Shown: positions 36,351 to 45,063 of the stretch, piece by piece
Layout of the letters: each line of letters begins with the position of its first letter
Numbering within the stretch: position 1 is the stretch's first letter
Source of the DNA: Rhabdaerophilum calidifontis
GTDB lineage: Bacteria > Pseudomonadota > Alphaproteobacteria > Rhizobiales > Beijerinckiaceae
DNA length: 64,000 bases
Direction of reading: 5' to 3'
NCBI RefSeq assembly: GCF_008641065.1
Contig: NZ_VTRS01000010.1
Span: forward strand, 1 to 64,000
Translations under genes and position numbers: made by a program
Notes under the pieces: generated by a model
What the model was told of the DNA's origin: nothing
The model's input: the letters and a program-made list of their open reading frames with translations, nothing else
Databases searched by the model: none

Positions 36351-36764
36351 ATGCTCAAGGAATTCCGGGAATTCGCCCTCAAGGGCAATGTCGTCGATCT
36401 TGCGATCGGCGTGATCATCGGCGCCGCCTTCGGCAAGATCGTCGATTCCATGGTGGGAGACATCTTCCTGCCGGTGATCGGCGCGCTGACGGGCGGGCTC
36501 AATTTCGACAATTACTTCCTCGGGCTTTCCAAGGCCGTGACCGCGACCAACGTGGCCGATGCCGCCAAGCAGGGCGCGGTGCTCGCCTATGGCCGGTTCA
36601 TCACCGTCACGATCAATTTCGCCATCATCGCCTGGGTGCTGTTCCTGGTCGTGAAGGCGATGAACCGCCTCAAGAAGCAGGAGGCCGCTGCGCCGGCCGC
36701 GCCGCCGGAACCCTCCACGACCGACAGGCTCCTGATGGAGATCCGCGACACGCTGCGCAAATAA
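36351..36764 (+). CDS. mscL: large-conductance mechanosensitive channel
   Basis: A 137-residue inner-membrane channel that opens under extreme membrane tension to release solutes during hypo-osmotic shock. The N-terminal helix and first membrane span ([29 protein letters not shown]) carry the gate. A periplasmic loop and the second span ([23 protein letters not shown]) follow, with the short charged C-terminal helix. GGGAGGGG precedes ATG 36351. A hairpin lies just after the stop. Confidence 0.97.
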   Translation: MLKEFREFALKGNVVDLAIGVIIGAAFGKIVDSMVGDIFLPVIGALTGGLNFDNYFLGLSKAVTATNVADAAKQGAVLAYGRFITVTINFAIIAWVLFLVVKAMNRLKKQEAAAPAAPPEPSTTDRLLMEIRDTLRK

Positions 36765-36771
36765 GGGCCAC

Positions 36772-36799
36772 GGCGCGCGCCGGAGTCGCGGCGCGCGCC
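36772..36799 (+). terminator. GC-rich hairpin after mscL
   Basis: Two copies of the self-complementary GGCGCGCGCC, eight bases apart, form a perfect ten-base stem seven bases after the mscL stop. There is no T run, so it may stall or protect the transcript rather than act as a classical terminator. Confidence 0.45.
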
Positions 36800-36854
36800 C
36801 GCCGCACGCCTGAGGCTGTTGCGACGCCATGCGGTTTCCCGCATAAGCGTGGCG

Positions 36855-38039
36855 ATGCTTGCGAATCTTCCGGGGGGAGCCGCCTTCCCCATCCGCCCCA
36901 ATGCCGCCGCTGCGCCGGCGAGCGGCATCGTCGAGGTGTTCGATTACGGCCGCAACCGGCCCGGCCTGCTGCCGCTCTGGGTCGGGGAGGGCGATCGCCC
37001 GACGCCGCCCTTCATCGCCGAGGCCGCCTTGGCTTCGCTGCGGGACGGCGAAACCTTCTACACCTATCAGGCCGGCCTTCCCTCGCTGCGCGCGGCGATT
37101 GCCGAATATCTTTCGCGCCTCTATGCCGTGCCGGTCGCCGACGAGCGAATCTATGTCACCGGCGGGGGCATGCACGCGCTCCAGATCGCGGTGACGCTGA
37201 CGGCCGGTGCCGGCGACGAGGTGATCATCCCCACCCCGGCCTGGCCGAATTTCGTCGGCGCCGTCACCGTCTCCGGCGCGGTGCCGCGCGAGGTGGCGAT
37301 GCGCTTCGGCCCCGGCGGTTTCGCGCCCGATCTGGAAGCGCTGGCGGCGGCGGTCACACCGCGCACGCGGGCGGTCGTCGTCAACTCGCCCTCGAATCCG
37401 ACCGGCTGGGTGGCGACCCCCGCGGATCTCGCGGCGATCCTCGATCTCGCGCGCCGGCACGGGCTGTGGATCATCGCCGACGAGATCTATGGCCGCTTCG
37501 TCTATGACGGCGTGCGCGCGCCCTCCTTCCGCGATGTCATGGCGGCGGAGGACTGCATCCTCTTCGTCCAGACCCTGTCGAAGAACTGGGCGATGACCGG
37601 GTGGCGGGTCGGCTGGATCGAGGCGCCCCCGGTTCTCGGGCCGACCATCGTCAACCTGATCCAGTATTCGAGCTCGGGCACGGCGGTCTTCCTCCAGCGG
37701 GCGGCAGAGGCCGCGATCCGCGGCGGCGAGAGCTTCATCGCCGAACAGCTCGCCCGCGCCCGCGAGAATCGCGCCATCCTGCTCGACGCCTTCAGCCGCG
37801 AGAACCGGCTGCGCTTCGCCCCGCCCGACGGCGCGTTCTATCTGTTCTTCGGCGTCGAGGGGATCGCGGATTCCCGCGCGCTCGCCTTCCGCATCATCGA
37901 CGAGGCCAATGTCGGGCTCGCGCCGGGAACCGCCTTCGGTGCGGCCGGGCAGGGCGCCTTCCGCCTCTGCTACCTGCGCGGCACCGCCGATATCGCCGAG
38001 GCCGCCGGGCACCTCGTCGATGTCGTGAGACGGCTGTGA
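36855..38039 (+). CDS. PLP-dependent aminotransferase, class I/II
   Basis: A fold-type I aminotransferase of about 394 residues that transfers an amino group between an amino acid and a 2-oxo acid. The motif VNSPSNPTGW, the cofactor-binding DEIYGRFVYDG, and the Schiff-base Lys243 in LSKNWAMTGWRVGW are all present. A C-terminal arginine near GAFRLCYLRG should bind the substrate carboxylate. The specific substrate cannot be read from sequence. Its stop overlaps the GTG start of the following AbrB-family permease, so the two are translated together. Confidence 0.9.
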   Translation: MLANLPGGAAFPIRPNAAAAPASGIVEVFDYGRNRPGLLPLWVGEGDRPTPPFIAEAALASLRDGETFYTYQAGLPSLRAAIAEYLSRLYAVPVADERIYVTGGGMHALQIAVTLTAGAGDEVIIPTPAWPNFVGAVTVSGAVPREVAMRFGPGGFAPDLEALAAAVTPRTRAVVVNSPSNPTGWVATPADLAAILDLARRHGLWIIADEIYGRFVYDGVRAPSFRDVMAAEDCILFVQTLSKNWAMTGWRVGWIEAPPVLGPTIVNLIQYSSSGTAVFLQRAAEAAIRGGESFIAEQLARARENRAILLDAFSRENRLRFAPPDGAFYLFFGVEGIADSRALAFRIIDEANVGLAPGTAFGAAGQGAFRLCYLRGTADIAEAAGHLVDVVRRL

Positions 38040-39088
38040 GCGGGCTGGCAGAAGGGCGCACCTGGCTGCGCGTCCTCGTGACGCTGGCTGCGGCCTGCGG
38101 CGGCGGGTTCGTCTTCATGCTGCTGCGCCTGCCGGCGCCCTGGCTTTCCGGAGCGCTGATCGGCGTGGTGGTCCTGCTTGCCGCCGGCGTGCGGACGCGG
38201 CTGCCGGACCTGCTGCGCGATCTCGGCATGCTGCTTGCCGGTGCCGTCACCGGTTCGGCGATCACGCCGGAAATGCTGCGCGCGGCGGCGCGCTATCCCG
38301 TCTCGTTGCTGATGCTCGGGCTGACCTCGATCGTCATCGTGCTGGCGGGGCGCCTCGTGCTCGAGCGCGTCTTCGGCTGGGACCGGCGAACCGCGTTCTT
38401 CGCCACGCTGCCCGGCGCGCTTTCGGCGGTGATCGCGGCGGTGGCGTCGGTGGGCGGCGACATGGCCCGCGTCGTGGCGGTGCAGGCGTTCCGGATGTTC
38501 GTGCTCGTCGCGGTGCTGCCGAGCACGATCTTCCTCGCGGTCGCGGTCAAGGGGCGGCCGCCGCAGGCGGTGATCGGCGGCGGCGATTTCGCGCTGGTCA
38601 TGGCGCTGGCGCTGGCGGTGGCGCTGCTCTTCGGCCGGCTCGGCATCATGGCGCCGTTCCTGATCGGCGGCATGATCGGGGCGGGGCTGCTTCATGTCAC
38701 GGATATCGTCCACGGCACGCCGCCGGCGATGCTCGCCGATCTGGCGATGCTGCTTGTCGGCGCCTTCGCGGGCTCGCGCTTCGCCTATGTCGAGGCCGGG
38801 TTGATCCGCTCGCTGATCCTGCCGGGGCTCGCGATCTTCCTCGTCACCACCGTGATCGCCGCCCTTGGCGCGCTCGCCACCGCCTGGCTGGTCGGGATTC
38901 CGCCGGCCGAGGCGCTGGTCGCCTTCGCGCCGGGCGGCCTCGAGGCGATGGTGATGCTCGGCATCGCGCTGGGGCTCGATCCGCTCTATGTCGCCTCGCA
39001 CCATGTCGCGCGCTTCGTGGCCATCGCGGCGAGCGTGCCGTTCCTCACGCGCTGGATCGCGGGCGCGGACGGGCGCGGCGGCGCCTAG
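38036..39088 (+). CDS. AbrB-family (ammonia monooxygenase-associated) membrane protein
   Basis: A 350-residue inner-membrane protein of two similar halves with about ten helices. Each half contains the family pattern of a small-residue-rich helix followed by APWLSGALIGV or APFLIGGMIGAGL, and a late GGLEAMVMLGIALG. It belongs to the AbrB membrane family (PF05145), unrelated to the Bacillus AbrB regulator, and is a putative permease without a confirmed substrate. GTG 38036 overlaps the aminotransferase stop by four bases. Its stop shares the four bases CTAG with the stop of the convergent gene. Confidence 0.82.
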   Translation: MSGLAEGRTWLRVLVTLAAACGGGFVFMLLRLPAPWLSGALIGVVVLLAAGVRTRLPDLLRDLGMLLAGAVTGSAITPEMLRAAARYPVSLLMLGLTSIVIVLAGRLVLERVFGWDRRTAFFATLPGALSAVIAAVASVGGDMARVVAVQAFRMFVLVAVLPSTIFLAVAVKGRPPQAVIGGGDFALVMALALAVALLFGRLGIMAPFLIGGMIGAGLLHVTDIVHGTPPAMLADLAMLLVGAFAGSRFAYVEAGLIRSLILPGLAIFLVTTVIAALGALATAWLVGIPPAEALVAFAPGGLEAMVMLGIALGLDPLYVASHHVARFVAIAASVPFLTRWIAGADGRGGA

Positions 39089-40551
39089 AGCGGCCGTTCG
39101 CGGGGCGTGAGCGCGTCGATCGCCTCAAACCGTGCCGATCGCGCATAGGTATGGATGCCGGCGATGCCGCGCCCCGCCGGCCCGGCGATGCGTCCGATTT
39201 CCCGCTGCCGGAACCCGGCTTCATCGAGGCGCTCGATCGCGCAGAAGCGCAGCCCGCGGCCATAGCCTCCGAGGCAATCCTGCACCGGCCGGACCAGCAT
39301 ATCCTCCTCCTCGAGAACCGGCCCGGCGGAGCGCGCCAGCCGCGCGTCGATCAGGACCGGATCGGCCGGCTGCCGGGTGAAGGGGCCGAGCGGGCTCTCG
39401 GCGCGGTAGAGGGCGAGGCAATCCCAGCTCGATCCGCCATCCGGCGTCGTGTTGGCGAGGATCCACCACGCCGCGCCGTGGCGGAGCAGGGTCGCGTCAT
39501 GCAGCGGCTCGGCGATCAGCGGGCCGAGATATTCCCAATGCTCCGGAAAGATCCGGGCGCGGTAGAGCGGCAGATGCCCTTCCGCCGCGTTTTCGGGGAT
39601 CATGTAGATCTCGCCGGCATGCGCGAACAGGAACGGGTAGGAGAGATGCCCCTCGCGCGCCAGGATGGGGCGCGGCACGAAGAGCGGCACGCCTTCGGGG
39701 TCGAGTTCGGTATAGGCGATGACGCCGCGCCCGGTGGCATAGGGATAGTCCTCGACGAAGAGACAGGTCCGCCCGGCCTGTTCCCAGAGGATCGGGTCGG
39801 CATAATAGCGTTGGCCGTCATCAGGGAGGAAGCGGAAGCCCTCGATGCCGTTCTCGCCGCTGAAGGGAGGGCGCGGCGCGCGCGGGCGGATGCCGACGCG
39901 CCAATGCTCGGCAAGCGGTGTGCCAAGGCCGAGCCGGCGCGCGAGGCGCGCCCCAAGCGCCGCCGCTGCGAAGCCGAACGCCCCGGCGGCGGAGACCGGT
40001 CCGGCAGCCGGCATGCCTTCCGCGGGCGACCCGGGCCCGCCATCACATGACCGATCCGTGAGCGCCATGCCAGCGAACGCCATGCCGGCGAGCGTCACGA
40101 TGCGGGCGAGCACCGGCGGCAGCGCACGCAGCAGCCGGTCCGGCGCCTCGATGGCCGGCAGGCCCGCAGCGCGGATTCCGCTGCCATCGCGGATCGCTAG
40201 ATGCGGGTTGCGGCCGGCGAGGAGCGCCGGCGCAAGATGCCGGATCCCGGCCTCGCCGTCCACCGCGAGATGGAGGGCCGATCGATCCGCCGCCGGCAGG
40301 CCGGAGAGTTCGAGCCGAATCTCGGCAGGCCCTTCCGGTGCCGGGAGGCGGCCGGGATCGAGCGGGGCGAATGGATCGGAATCGCCATAGAGCCGGCGCT
40401 CGAATCCCCGCAGAAGCGCCAGGGCGCGCGAATCCCCGCCGCCCGGCCGGATGCGGAAGCCCGGCCGGTGGCCGCGTGCCGCAAGCCCTGCCGCGAGGCC
40501 CGAGAGCCAGGTCCGGCAATCCCCCGCCTCCAGGCTGATCTCGATCTGCAT
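39085..40551 (-). CDS. GINT1-N-like five-bladed beta-propeller protein of the exopolysaccharide cluster
   Basis: A 488-residue protein whose C-terminal 280 residues look like a glycosidase/transferase beta-propeller. Repeated strands include YYADPILWEQAGRTCLFVEDY, LSYPFLFAHAGEIYMIPE and LHDATLLRHGAAWWILAN. This matches, from memory, the N-terminal domain of plant GINT1-type glucosamine transferases, which also occurs in bacterial polysaccharide loci, sometimes with a formyltransferase domain. The N-terminal 200 residues lack a complete formyltransferase active site (isolated LELSGLPAADRSALHLAVDGE strands only), so that part may be degenerate. The catalytic activity is unknown. It is divergent from a GT4 glycosyltransferase. 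Confidence 0.65.
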   Translation of the reverse strand: MQIEISLEAGDCRTWLSGLAAGLAARGHRPGFRIRPGGGDSRALALLRGFERRLYGDSDPFAPLDPGRLPAPEGPAEIRLELSGLPAADRSALHLAVDGEAGIRHLAPALLAGRNPHLAIRDGSGIRAAGLPAIEAPDRLLRALPPVLARIVTLAGMAFAGMALTDRSCDGGPGSPAEGMPAAGPVSAAGAFGFAAAALGARLARRLGLGTPLAEHWRVGIRPRAPRPPFSGENGIEGFRFLPDDGQRYYADPILWEQAGRTCLFVEDYPYATGRGVIAYTELDPEGVPLFVPRPILAREGHLSYPFLFAHAGEIYMIPENAAEGHLPLYRARIFPEHWEYLGPLIAEPLHDATLLRHGAAWWILANTTPDGGSSWDCLALYRAESPLGPFTRQPADPVLIDARLARSAGPVLEEEDMLVRPVQDCLGGYGRGLRFCAIERLDEAGFRQREIGRIAGPAGRGIAGIHTYARSARFEAIDALTPRERPL

Positions 40552-40630
40552 GCAGGCTCGCCCCCCGCAACCGAATCTTCGTTTCTTTCTGGCAGGAACG
40601 ACGCCGCGATCCCAGCCGGCCGGAGCATGG

Positions 40631-41749
40631 ATGCAGGCGCGTAAATTTCTCTTCTACACGCATGCGCTCGCGGGCGGCGGCGCCGAGCGCGTCTTCGCGA
40701 TCCTCGCCTCCGAATTCGCCCGGCGCGGCCACGAGACGCTGTTCGCCGTTGATTTCGACGCCCCGGAGAACCGCGATTTCCTCGATCCGCGCGTGCGTCT
40801 CGTCACGCTGCCGGCCGGGCATCTCCGCGCTGTCGTCGCGCTGGCGCGCCTGATGCGGGCCGAACGGCCCGAGGCCAGCTTTTCCGGCATCGGGGTCTCG
40901 AATCTCAAGCACGTGCTGGCCGCGCTGCTGGCCGGCCGCCAGCGCCGCGCCATCCTCTCCTATCACGGCTTCTTCCCCTCGGAGCCGCAATTCCTCTCGC
41001 GTCTCGGCAACCGGCTGACGCCGCTCCTGACCCGGCTCTGCGGCCGGGCGGTCGCGGTCTCGGACGGGCTCCGCGCGGCGCTGGTGGACGCGCATGGCGC
41101 CAGCCCGGCGCGGACCGTGCGCATCTACAACCCCGTCGACGCGCTCGATCCGCCGGAAGGGTTGAGCCGCGCGGCGCTGGCGGCGCGCCCGCCGGTGGTG
41201 CTGTTCGTCGGCCGCATGGCGCCGGACAAGGATCTCGGCACGCTGCTCGCCGCCTTCGCGCGCCTCACGCATCCGGAGGCGCGGCTCGAGATCGTCGGCG
41301 ACGGGCCGGAACGGCCGCATTTCGAGGCCGAGGCGGCGCGGCTGGGGCTCGGCGGGCGCGTCCGCTTCCTCGGCTATCAGCGCAATCCCGGCCCGGCCTA
41401 TCGCGGCGCGCGGGTCTTCGCGCTCGCCTCGCGGCGCGAGAGTTTCGGCAATGTGGTGGCGGAAGCCCTCGCCCATGGCCTCGCGGTGGTGTCGACCGCG
41501 AGTGCCGGCCCGAGCGAGATCCTTGCCGGGGGGCGGTTCGGCACGCTGGTGCCGATCGGCGATGCACCGGCTTTGGCGCGGGCGCTCGATGCGGCGCTCG
41601 CCGATCCCGGCGATCCCGCCCCGCGCATGGCCCGCGCGGCGGATTTCACGGTCACGCGCGCGGCGGATGCCTATCTCGCGCTGGCCGAGACGGTGATCGC
41701 GGAGGCGGAAGGCCCCGGTGCATCCTGCGGAGCCGAAGACGCCGGCTGA
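40631..41749 (+). CDS. glycosyltransferase, GT4 family
   Basis: A cytoplasmic GT-B fold glycosyltransferase of about 372 residues adding a sugar to a lipid-linked polysaccharide intermediate. The N-terminal glycine loop is HALAGGGAERVFAILA. The C-terminal nucleotide-sugar domain has VVLFVGRMAPDKDLGTLLAAF, the GDGPERPHFE loop and the catalytic ESFGNVVAEALAHGLAVVST motif with the two glutamates of EX7E. GGAG lies five bases before ATG 40631. Its last 79 bases overlap the 3' end of the convergent glycosyltransferase gene. The sugar donor and acceptor are unknown. Confidence 0.9.
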   Translation: MQARKFLFYTHALAGGGAERVFAILASEFARRGHETLFAVDFDAPENRDFLDPRVRLVTLPAGHLRAVVALARLMRAERPEASFSGIGVSNLKHVLAALLAGRQRRAILSYHGFFPSEPQFLSRLGNRLTPLLTRLCGRAVAVSDGLRAALVDAHGASPARTVRIYNPVDALDPPEGLSRAALAARPPVVLFVGRMAPDKDLGTLLAAFARLTHPEARLEIVGDGPERPHFEAEAARLGLGGRVRFLGYQRNPGPAYRGARVFALASRRESFGNVVAEALAHGLAVVSTASAGPSEILAGGRFGTLVPIGDAPALARALDAALADPGDPAPRMARAADFTVTRAADAYLALAETVIAEAEGPGASCGAEDAG

Positions 41750-42987
41750 GAGCGGGACGCAGCCTCCGGGCCGGTTTCGGCGTAATCCGTGCCTCCGCCC
41801 GGAATCCGGATCCGCGCATGCGTCGCGAACAGGCCGGCGAAGATCGCATCGACCGAATAGGCGGCGACCGAGGCGGCGATCCGCGCGGGATCGAGCCTGC
41901 CGGCGCGGATATCGTGCCAGAGATCGGCGAGGGCCTCGGCGAGGGCCTCGGCGGTCGCCTCCGTCGCGCCGTGGCGCGGCACCAGCGCGCCGGTCTCCCC
42001 GGCGCGGATGAAGGGCGTGAAGCTCGGCAGCGATGCGGCCACGAAGGCGCGCCCCGAGGCGAGGGTTTCGAGCAGGAAGCAGGGCAGCCCCTCGGAATGC
42101 GAGGTCATGAGCCCGCAATGCACCTGGCGCAGGCGCGCGGCCACGCCCTCGGCATCCTGCATGCCGTGGCGCTCGGTCAGCGGGCGGATCGCGGCGAAAC
42201 CGGGGATCGTCTCCGGGTCGGCGGCGCCGATCAGGTGGAACGCAACCCGGCCGTCGAGCCGGCGCGCCAGCGCCGCGATGGTCGCGACCATCAGGGCCGG
42301 ATCCTTCACCGCGTCGAGTCGCCCGGCATAGGCGAGGTGGAACCGCTCCCCTTCCGGGAACGGCGTCGGCCGGAACAGCCGCGTATCGACCGGCACCGGC
42401 AGCACCGAGGATTTCCGCGCAATTCCGCGGTGCCGTGCCGCCAGCGCCCCGCGCAGTTCCTCGCTGACCGCGAAGACATGGGCCGCGCCCGCGAAGGCGA
42501 GCCATTCGCTCCAATGCTTCAGGCCGCGATGGCGCTTGAGCAGCGAATCGGTGCTGGCCGCCGCCGTCAGGTCGGAATGGATGGTCAGCGCATAGGGCAG
42601 GCGCAGCAGCAGCGGCAGGATCGCGAATTCGACGCGCGGCAGATCGGCGCTCGCGGAGCGGCCGGCGACCAGCCGCCGCAGCGCCGGCAGATGACGCAAC
42701 CCGCCGGCCACGAAACGCAAGGTCGTCGACCGGAACAGGCTCGGCGCCGCGACCCGCGCCTCGTCCGCCGGCACATGCGCGACCGGCAGGAAGGTGATGC
42801 TTCGCCCGCCGAACGGCACGGCGAGCGGCACGCCCGGCGCAAGATCGCCGGCTTCGTCGATCCCGACGAGCAGGAGATCGGTCCCGGCCGGATGATTGCG
42901 CAGGATCTGGCGGATATGCGTCTCGATCCCGCCGATCTTGCTGCCGCGCGGGTCCATGGTCGCGAAGACGACGAGCATCGGCAGCAT
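41671..42987 (-). CDS. glycosyltransferase, GT4 family
   Basis: A second GT-B glycosyltransferase of the cluster, about 438 residues. The N-terminal acceptor domain begins FATMDPRGSKIGGIETHIRQIL. The C-terminal donor domain has LAYAGRLDAVKDPALMVATI, and an EX7E-like motif in TSHSEGLPCFLLETLASGRAFVA. The C-terminal 45 residues are Ala/Ser/Pro-rich and lie over the 79-base convergent overlap. ATG 42987 is preferred over 42978 because GAGG lies upstream. It follows the WecG-type gene by four bases and is surely in the same operon. Confidence 0.88.
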   Translation of the reverse strand: MLPMLVVFATMDPRGSKIGGIETHIRQILRNHPAGTDLLLVGIDEAGDLAPGVPLAVPFGGRSITFLPVAHVPADEARVAAPSLFRSTTLRFVAGGLRHLPALRRLVAGRSASADLPRVEFAILPLLLRLPYALTIHSDLTAAASTDSLLKRHRGLKHWSEWLAFAGAAHVFAVSEELRGALAARHRGIARKSSVLPVPVDTRLFRPTPFPEGERFHLAYAGRLDAVKDPALMVATIAALARRLDGRVAFHLIGAADPETIPGFAAIRPLTERHGMQDAEGVAARLRQVHCGLMTSHSEGLPCFLLETLASGRAFVAASLPSFTPFIRAGETGALVPRHGATEATAEALAEALADLWHDIRAGRLDPARIAASVAAYSVDAIFAGLFATHARIRIPGGGTDYAETGPEAASRSQPASSAPQDAPGPSASAITVSASAR

Positions 42988-42991
42988 CGGA

Positions 42992-43771
42992 TCACGCCTC
43001 CGCCGAGCGCGCGCCACGCCCTACCGGCGCCAGCAGCAGCGCTGCGAGCACAAGGGCGCATTTGGCATAGCGCCGCGCAAGCCGGACCGGGTTGGTTCCG
43101 AGCCGCCAGAGCCATTCGAGGCCGAGGCGCCGGAAAGGCTCCGGCGCCCGGATCTGGGTGCCGGCGAGAAAATCGAGGGCGGCGCCGATGCAGACGAAGC
43201 CGAGGCCGGGGAAACGCTCGGCGAATTCCGCCGCGAACAGCTCCTGCTTCGGCGCGCCGAGCGCGACGAGAACCAGCCGCGCGCCGGACCGGGCGATCCG
43301 CTCGAGCGCTGCCTCGGCCTCCGTCCCGACGGGATCGAACCCGAGGCGCGGCGCCTCGTGATGCACGATCGTGAGGCCCGGCGCGGCGCGGCGGAGCACG
43401 CCCGCCGCACGGACGAGCGTGGCCTCGTCCGTGCCGAACAGCGCGACGGGAATGCCGGCGCGTGCCGCCTCGCATGCGAGCGGCAGGACGAGATCGGCGC
43501 CGGTGGTGCGGCGGACCGCCGGGTTCTGCCGCCGCGCGAGCAGCGCCACCGGCGCACCGTCGGCGCTCACGAATTCGGCACGGCGATAGGCGGCGCGGAA
43601 GCGCGCATCCTCGCGGCGCTTGACGATATGGTCGAGATTGAGCGTGAACAGCCGGAAGCCGCGCCCGGCTCGTGCCTCGGCGATCGCCGCCGCGACCGCC
43701 TGGTCGAGCGTGGCGAGATGGATCGGCTGGCCGTCGATGCGTGCGATTTCGGGATGGAGCGGCTGGGTCAC
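42992..43771 (-). CDS. WecG/TagA/CpsF family glycosyltransferase
   Basis: A 259-residue glycosyltransferase of the GT26 family, which usually transfers the second sugar (ManNAc-type or glucose) onto an undecaprenyl-linked first sugar. Family motifs are FTLNLDHIVKRREDARFRAAY, SADGAPVALLAR, and LVLVALGAPKQELFAAEF. A hydrophobic C-terminal segment (CALVLAALLLAPVG) probably associates it with the membrane. GTG 43771 is chosen because AGGA stands before it at the right distance; ATG 43822 or 43819 would give a longer form spanning a palindrome. It is divergent from the GH10 gene. Confidence 0.9.
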   Translation of the reverse strand: MTQPLHPEIARIDGQPIHLATLDQAVAAAIAEARAGRGFRLFTLNLDHIVKRREDARFRAAYRRAEFVSADGAPVALLARRQNPAVRRTTGADLVLPLACEAARAGIPVALFGTDEATLVRAAGVLRRAAPGLTIVHHEAPRLGFDPVGTEAEAALERIARSGARLVLVALGAPKQELFAAEFAERFPGLGFVCIGAALDFLAGTQIRAPEPFRRLGLEWLWRLGTNPVRLARRYAKCALVLAALLLAPVGRGARSAEA

Positions 43772-43792
43772 GCGGGTTCCTGTCTGCCTCGT

Positions 43793-43812
43793 GTTCCGCT
43801 TCGAAACGGAAC
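43793..43812. promoter_or_regulatory. 20-base near-perfect palindrome in the exopolysaccharide divergent region
   Basis: The arms GTTCCG and CGGAAC flank a CTTCGAAA core; only one base pair of the 20-base palindrome is mismatched. It lies 21 bases upstream of the WecG-type start and about 150 bases upstream of the GH10 gene, which suits an operator for a dimeric regulator. The regulator is not known. Confidence 0.4.
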
Positions 43813-43962
43813 GCAACATCATGGCCCTAGCCGGGCAATCCTTGTGCCGGGGTTGCGGAAGCGCGTCCGATGGCACCGGGTTCAGGGGTTTTTAGCGTTC
43901 TGCCTTTCTATTCTGCTGATCGGATCCGTCGCATTCTCGGCATCGCGGCGGGGAAGGGCACC

Positions 43963-45063
43963 ATGCATGTTCCGCGGAAAGGGTCCGGGCCGGATCGCCG
44001 CCAGGTTCTCGCCGGGCTCGGCGCGCTGTCGGCGATGCCGGCGCGGGCGCAGCCCCTGCCGCTCTGGGCCGCTGCGGCGAGCCGGGGCCTGGTCTTCGGC
44101 GCCTCCTCGTCCTGGGAGGTGATCCGCGATCCCGATTACGCCGCGCTCCATGCGCGGGAATCGCGGCTGATGGTCACCGACAAGGCGATGAAGTTCGATT
44201 TCCTGCGTCCGCGCGCGGATGTCTATGACTTCGCCGAGGCCGACGCGCTGCTCGCCTTCGCGCGGGAGCACGGCATGGCCTTCCGGGGCCACACGCTGAT
44301 CTGGAACTACGCGCCGCCGCCCTGGCTCGCCGGCAAATCCTCCGCCGAGATCGAGCGGATCTTCGACGACCATCTCGAGACCGTCGCTGGTCGCTATGCC
44401 GGAGCGATGGAGAGCTGGGACGTGGTCAACGAGCCGTTCTGGCCCGATCACGGCGCGCCGGGCGGCTTTCGCCGCGGGCCATGGTTCGATGCGATGGGCG
44501 AGGGCTATATCGAGCGCGCGTTCCGCCGCGTGGCGACGATCGACCGGAGCGCGACGCTCGTGCTCAATGAAGCCTTCTGCGAGCAGAACGACCGGCTCGG
44601 GATTGCGGTCCGCGCGCGGATGCTGCCGCTGATCGACCGGCTGCTCGACCGCGGCGTGAAGCTCGACGCGATCGGCCTCCAGGCGCATCTCAAGCCGGGC
44701 CTGCCCTTCGAGATCGATGCCTTCCTGCGCTTCCTTGACGAGATCGCCGCGCGCGGGCTGCCGATCTATCTCAGCGAATTCGACATCGACGACGAGAGCT
44801 TCCCGCGCGAGAGCGCGAAGCGCGATGCGCTGGTGGCGGAATGGGGGGCGCGTTTCCTCGGCCCGGTTCTCGCCAACCGGGCGGTGCGGGCAATCATCAC
44901 CTGGCATCTGTCGGACAAATACACCTGGTATCGCGAGCCGCAGGTCGCCCGGCGCCGGCAGCGCGATTTTGCGGCCCGCCCGCTCCCCTTCGACGACCGG
45001 ATGGCCGCCAAGCCGCTGCGCTCCGCGATGGCCGAGGCGTTTCGGGCCGCGCCGGCCCGCTAG
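43963..45063 (+). CDS. GH10 family glycosidase (endo-1,4-beta-xylanase-like), Tat-exported
   Basis: A 366-residue retaining glycoside hydrolase. A twin-arginine signal (DRRQVLAGLGALSAMPARAQ) predicts folded export to the periplasm. The family 10 barrel motifs are FRGHTLIWNYAPPPWL, the acid/base Glu157 in WDVVNEPFW, IGLQAHLKP, and the nucleophile Glu272 in YLSEFDIDD. GGGGAAGGG precedes ATG 43963. It sits within a polysaccharide export cluster, so it probably trims or edits the cell's own exopolysaccharide rather than plant xylan. That role is inferred from context. Confidence 0.9.
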   Translation: MHVPRKGSGPDRRQVLAGLGALSAMPARAQPLPLWAAAASRGLVFGASSSWEVIRDPDYAALHARESRLMVTDKAMKFDFLRPRADVYDFAEADALLAFAREHGMAFRGHTLIWNYAPPPWLAGKSSAEIERIFDDHLETVAGRYAGAMESWDVVNEPFWPDHGAPGGFRRGPWFDAMGEGYIERAFRRVATIDRSATLVLNEAFCEQNDRLGIAVRARMLPLIDRLLDRGVKLDAIGLQAHLKPGLPFEIDAFLRFLDEIAARGLPIYLSEFDIDDESFPRESAKRDALVAEWGARFLGPVLANRAVRAIITWHLSDKYTWYREPQVARRRQRDFAARPLPFDDRMAAKPLRSAMAEAFRAAPAR

